DNA of 64,000 nt from Silurus meridionalis (lineage: Eukaryota; Chordata; Actinopteri; Siluriformes; Siluridae). Location: contig NC_060901.1 in the NCBI RefSeq assembly GCF_014805685.1, positions 21,249,905 to 21,313,904 on the forward strand, given 5' to 3'. Both the position numbers and the translations under genes were made by a program. Positions 60,339 to 64,000 of this stretch are shown piece by piece; position 1 is the stretch's first letter, and each line of letters starts with the position of its first letter. The notes under the pieces are model-generated. The model was not told the origin of the DNA and made no database searches. It saw only the letters and a program-made list of their open reading frames with translations.

Positions 60339-60340
60339 GT
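59965..60340. repeat. (GA)n, (CA)n and (TTTC)n
   Basis: (GA)n at about 59970-60021, (CA)n at about 60173-60226, (TTTC)n at about 60310-60339. Confidence 0.94.
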
Positions 60341-60429
60341 GGTTCTTTTTTATTTCTATTCATTAAACCCTTTGTTTTTTTTCTTTTTTTTTTACATTAA
60401 CATTCATAAGCGAATTGGGATGTTCAAAA

Positions 60430-60900
60430 AATAAGTGTGGTCATGTCTCCAAAACTGGATTGGTAGAAGAACAACCTCCATGATTTGCTAGTCTGGAATT
60501 TTCCCTTTGCCTTCTGTAACACCACATTTGATCCACCTGGGCTTCCTTCCAGGAATCAGGAAATCATGTGTGTCCTGTAAGGAGAAAAGAAATTTCTCAG
60601 TAGATAAGAATCAGAGGTCCTCTGCCAGCTGCATCACATCCACAGGAGAGTCAGATGGAGCAGACCGATGGTCCTGAAGCCACTCTGGCAAGAAGTGAAG
60701 CGATTAATTGTTCCAGCGCCACCTGTTCAGCTTCTCTGGCTTCTTGAAGATCTTGGAGATGGGCAGCCATGCCTGCAAGAGTTCCATAAGACTTGAGGAA
60801 CCTCCATGAGTGATGGGCGAGGAGCCAGTTTGTGAAGTTAGATTGTCTTCACTGCTTTTGGATGTTCCACTGTGCTTACTTGCAGTTGTGATCCCTTATC
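60430..60900. other. STXBP5 intron 2, unassigned non-repetitive sequence
   Basis: About 470 bp without tandem repeats, with gene-like composition (GCCAGCTGCATCACATCCAC; CAGCGCCACCTGTTCAGC). No open frame longer than 60 codons. It may be part of a decayed transposon or gene fragment; I cannot name it. Confidence 0.35.
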
Positions 60901-60902
60901 TT

Positions 60903-61550
60903 CTAAAGGGTATTAGGGAAGGGAAAAGAGAGGGGAGAAGAAGGAAGGAGAGGTGAGGTAAGAGATGAGTGGAGAAGAGACGAGAAAAGAGAAGGAGGAA
61001 AGGAGAGAGATTGAAGGGAAAAAAGTGCAGAAGAAAAGGGTAGACAAAAAAAGAAAAAGCAATGAGAGGTGAAAGGAAGAGAGGAGTGGGCAGGAGAAGG
61101 GGAAAAGAAAAAAGAGGTGAAAGGGAAAAGAGAGAAAAGTTGTATGAAGAGAAGAGAGAAGAGAAGAGAGAGAAGAGAAGAGAAGAGAGAAGAGAAGAGA
61201 AGAGAAGAGAAGAGGGAAAAGGTAATAGAGAGAAGTGGAAGACAAATGAGAAGAAAGGAAAGGAAGAGTGCAAAGGAGAAAAGAAAAGGGAGACAAGAGG
61301 AGAAGGAGGAGAACAAAGAAGAAAAGAGGAGAGGTGAAAAAGGTGAAGGAAGACAGGGAGAAAAAAGAGAAAAGAAAGGAAAAGTGGAGAAGAAACATAA
61401 GACAAAAGGAGAAGAGAAGAGAAGAGAAGGAGAAATGAAAAGTGGAGACAAACAAGGAGACATAAAAAGAAAATAAAAGATTGAAATAGACGAGAAGGTA
61501 AGAGAGGAAAAGAGAGTGAAAAGGAGGAGAGAGGAGAGGAGAAGGTATTT
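60903..61550. repeat. Polypurine (GAGAA/GAAAAG)n tract
   Basis: About 650 bp of almost pure A/G, mainly GAGAAGAGAA 5 bp units. It is the mirror of the pyrimidine tracts elsewhere. The long frames on both strands are by-products. Confidence 0.94.
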
Positions 61551-61779
61551 TTTTAGAAGCCACAGCCTGAAAATCACCCAGCATGCAGATGTGGGGAGGA
61601 ACGTGTGTGAGATCCATCAGAAGCGCACAGCTGGCCTCAGGAAGAGCACAGCATGACACACATCACACACTGATGAATGGAGACCGAACCAATGAGAACG
61701 AAGGAGGAACTTCATGTGATGAAGGAGGGTTTTTTTTCTCCCACTTTTGATGTTGGAGAAGAAAACGGGAGCCTGTGTG

Positions 61780-61784
<5 letters not shown>

Positions 61785-61828
<44 letters not shown>

Positions 61829-62005
61829 GAGGAGCATGCTGCGTTTCTCCTGAGGCCAGGAACGAGCTTGTGGTTGCTCTCTCATGTGTCTCGCAATACA
61901 TTTGCATGTATAATCTGATGTTTTGTGATCAGGACGAGTTGAGATGAAGGTCAGGAAGTGAGTTTTGTCGTGCAGAACGCAGGACCTGCTTACACGCTGC
62001 TTTGC

Positions 62006-62052
<47 letters not shown>
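61785..62052. repeat. Two (GT)n tracts
   Basis: About 61785-61828 and 62009-62052, each 21-22 units. Confidence 0.95.
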
Positions 62053-62055
<3 letters not shown>

Positions 62056-62814
62056 ATTGATGAGGAGATTGTAAACAGTGATGAAGTGAGATGTTCTCCT
62101 CCAGGATGAGATCTGGATAATACCAGGAATTCTCCAGCATGCAGTGATGATGATGATGCACGAGTGTTAAATATTAGCACGTAGCGAAGTATACACGCGG
62201 GTGGTGCCGGCTCGCGCTGCATTATTCATGAGACGGAGAACAATCCAGATCCGTTGGAGTATTATTACACAGAATATCTCACCTGCTTCCTCCTCTTCTC
62301 TCACTCCATCCCCTCTCTCGTTCTTTCCCTCTTTCACTGCATGTCTTCTGCACTTCACCCCGAGTTCAAACGAGATCCAGCAGCTTATGAATATGTATCG
62401 TGCAAAAAAGTGTGTTTGGAAGACCATATGTGGATCTTGAGAGCTGGAACTTTCTTGAAGGACCTTTGGGATGAAATCAAACCAGGCCTCCACACTTCCT
62501 CACCTCCATCAGTCTTTACTAAGTGTCTGAATGACCAACAAAGCATCACGTTTCCACGACTGAGCAACTCTGCATTCCAGATGTTACAGTGTTTAAATGT
62601 TTCCAACGGCGCGTGTTTAAATATCATTGATTTACTATTCATAACAGCTTAGTACCTCTCTCTGTATCACTTCCTGCATCCGTCCTCTTTCTCTCTCGCT
62701 TACTTCATCGCTTTCTTATCGATCGCTTTATTCTCACTCCATTTTTCGCCTTTATCTAGCGTTAAAACCCAGTGGATTTTATTTGGTCATTTGTATTATA
62801 TTGAGCTCTGGAGG

Positions 62815-63108
62815 TAGCAGAGCTGAAGATGTTGAGATGTTTGTTGGGAGACAAGGTGAGGGAGGAAAGATTGAGATGTTTTGGACATGTGCAGAGGAGG
62901 GACATGGGGTCTATCAGTAGGAGAATGCTGAGGATGGAGCCACCAGGAAGGAGGAAAAGAGGAAGAGCAAGAAAGAGGTTTATGGATGTGGTGAGGGAAG
63001 ACATGCAGGTAGTTGGGTTGAAGGCAGATGTAGAGGACGGGGGGGTATGGAGACGGATGATCCGCTGTGGCGCCCCCTAATGAGAGAAGTCGAAAGAAGA
63101 AGGAGGGG
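62815..63108 (+). mobile_element. Non-LTR retrotransposon, 3' terminal ORF2 fragment
   Basis: An open frame (about 62829-63080) encodes the C-terminal tail of fish LINE ORF2 proteins: RLRCFGHVQRRD, RRMLRMEPPGRRKRGRARK and FMDVVREDMQVVG. After the stop comes GTGGCGCCCCCTAATGAGAG and AAGTCGAAAGAAGAAGG, the typical 3' end of this element. It is truncated at the 5' side, with the reverse-transcriptase domain missing, and so dead. The clade is not assigned. Confidence 0.85.
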
Positions 63109-63405
63109 TTATGGTTGGTCACTTACTTGATCAAAACCTTGGATAGACAAGCTTCATAGAGGGTGCTGGGTGGTCAGCTACTTGATCAAAGCCCCGAAAA
63201 GCCAAGGTTTAGAAAGTGTCCTGGGTGGTCACCTTCTTGAACAAAGCCCCAGACTGCAAAAGTATAAAAAAGTGTCCTAGTTGGTCTCCCCCTTAACACA
63301 GCCCTGGACAGCAAAGCTTTAGGGAGGGTCCTGGTTGATCGCTTTCTTGACCAAAGCCTCAGAGAGCCAAGCTTTAGGAAGGGTTCTGTTGGTCACCTTT
63401 TTGGT
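63105..63405. repeat. ~60 bp tandem repeat, about five diverged units
   Basis: Each unit reads roughly GGTCACTT(A/C)CTTGA(T/A)CAAA, GCC(C)C-AGA-AGCCAAGCTTTAG and GAGGGTCCTGGTT. It begins where the LINE 3' end stops. Confidence 0.75.
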
Positions 63406-63409
63406 AGCA

Positions 63410-64000
63410 CACGATCTCACCATGTTTTGATCCCAATGGCCTTTAACAAGAGCTCTTTAACCTCATGCCTTGTATTTTAGTCTTGTTGTGAAATAAAGAG
63501 AAGTGTGCAAACATGGAAAGCATATATATCGTCTAAATTCTTTGCAAATTTGTTGTATAGCAACACTGGTGCGTGTGGTGAATGGAGTTTAGACAGCATA
63601 TGGCCATTCATTTTGTCGACAGCAGCCAGACCTTGGATTTCCTCCAGGAGCCCATCACACCCCTCTGCAACACTGTGCAGGGGATTTTTGTTGTTGTTAA
63701 GGCATTAGTATATTCAGTGCAGGGGTCTCTCCAGACTGATCGTACAGGAACATGGAAGAACCACGGCAACATCTCACTTTATAAGCTGAGATGAACAGCT
63801 CGAATTGTCAACAGGATCCACATTATGGCGTGGGCGGGTGAGAATGAGGTGTCAGTCTGAGAGCCAAAAGGAGCCGTATATCAGCATGGTGGTGTGGGAT
63901 GATGATGATGATGATGATGATGAGGCTGTGTGGTTTTTATAGATGACCCACGTTCAGACTCAGGCAATTGAAGGAACATGAGGAGCAAAAAGATTCCTTT
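63410..64000. other. STXBP5 intron 2, end of window
   Basis: No exon of STXBP5 recognised. About 63540-63850 has two short open frames without match. (GAT)n at about 63899-63922. Confidence 0.45.

Noticed and set aside
62829..63080. An 83-codon host gene with a basic Arg-rich protein
   Set aside because: The GHVQRRD and RKRGRARKRF motifs and the trailing GGCGCCCCCTAATGAG text are those of a fish LINE ORF2 tail, not a host gene.

Overview
This is vertebrate nuclear DNA, most likely from a teleost fish. Three spliced genes lie head to tail on the + strand, in the order RAB32, ADGB (androglobin), STXBP5 (tomosyn-1). The same order is known around human 6q24. The fish assignment rests on small compact exons, very dense (GT)n/(CA)n and (CT)n microsatellites, Tc1/mariner remnants and SINE/LINE tails of kinds common in ostariophysan fish. 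A catfish-like species would fit, but that is inference. There is no prokaryotic, plasmid or viral content.

Layout. 1-6894 is intron 1 of RAB32; exon 1, with the P-loop, is upstream of the window. RAB32 exons 2 and 3 are at 6895-7172 and 8625-8774, with a 3' UTR to about 9.7 kb. 9.7-12.0 kb is intergenic and ends in a long CT/CA tract. ADGB runs from a start codon at 12115 to a stop at 45720. I traced 33 coding exons with GT-AG borders. Their phases join without a break over 4116 nt (1371 codons plus stop). They cover a calpain-like region, a circularly permuted globin interrupted by an IQ motif, and a coiled-coil C terminus. A near-perfect RFX X-box sits 77 bp before the start codon, which fits a ciliary/flagellar gene. 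45.8-51.3 kb is intergenic and made largely of dispersed repeats. STXBP5 starts in a CpG island (51.3-52.2 kb), with coding exon 1 at 52059-52205 and exon 2 at 52966-53063. The rest of the window is STXBP5 intron 2.

RAB32 acts in lysosome-related organelle and melanosome traffic. ADGB is a ciliated-cell and testis globin/calpain chimera. STXBP5 restrains SNARE assembly in exocytosis. They are neighbours by conserved linkage; nothing in the sequence shows that they work together.

The introns hold unusually large tandem arrays: about 2.4 kb of a ~20-23 bp unit (40.05-42.49 kb), two telomere-like CCCTAA/CCCTAAT arrays flanking exons 22-25, a ~62 bp unit that repeats an AP-1 motif, and several (TG)n tracts placed directly in front of splice acceptors. 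The most interesting points are the loss of the proximal haem histidine in the ADGB globin, the X-box promoter, and the TG-tract acceptors. I did not find a clearly new multi-gene system.
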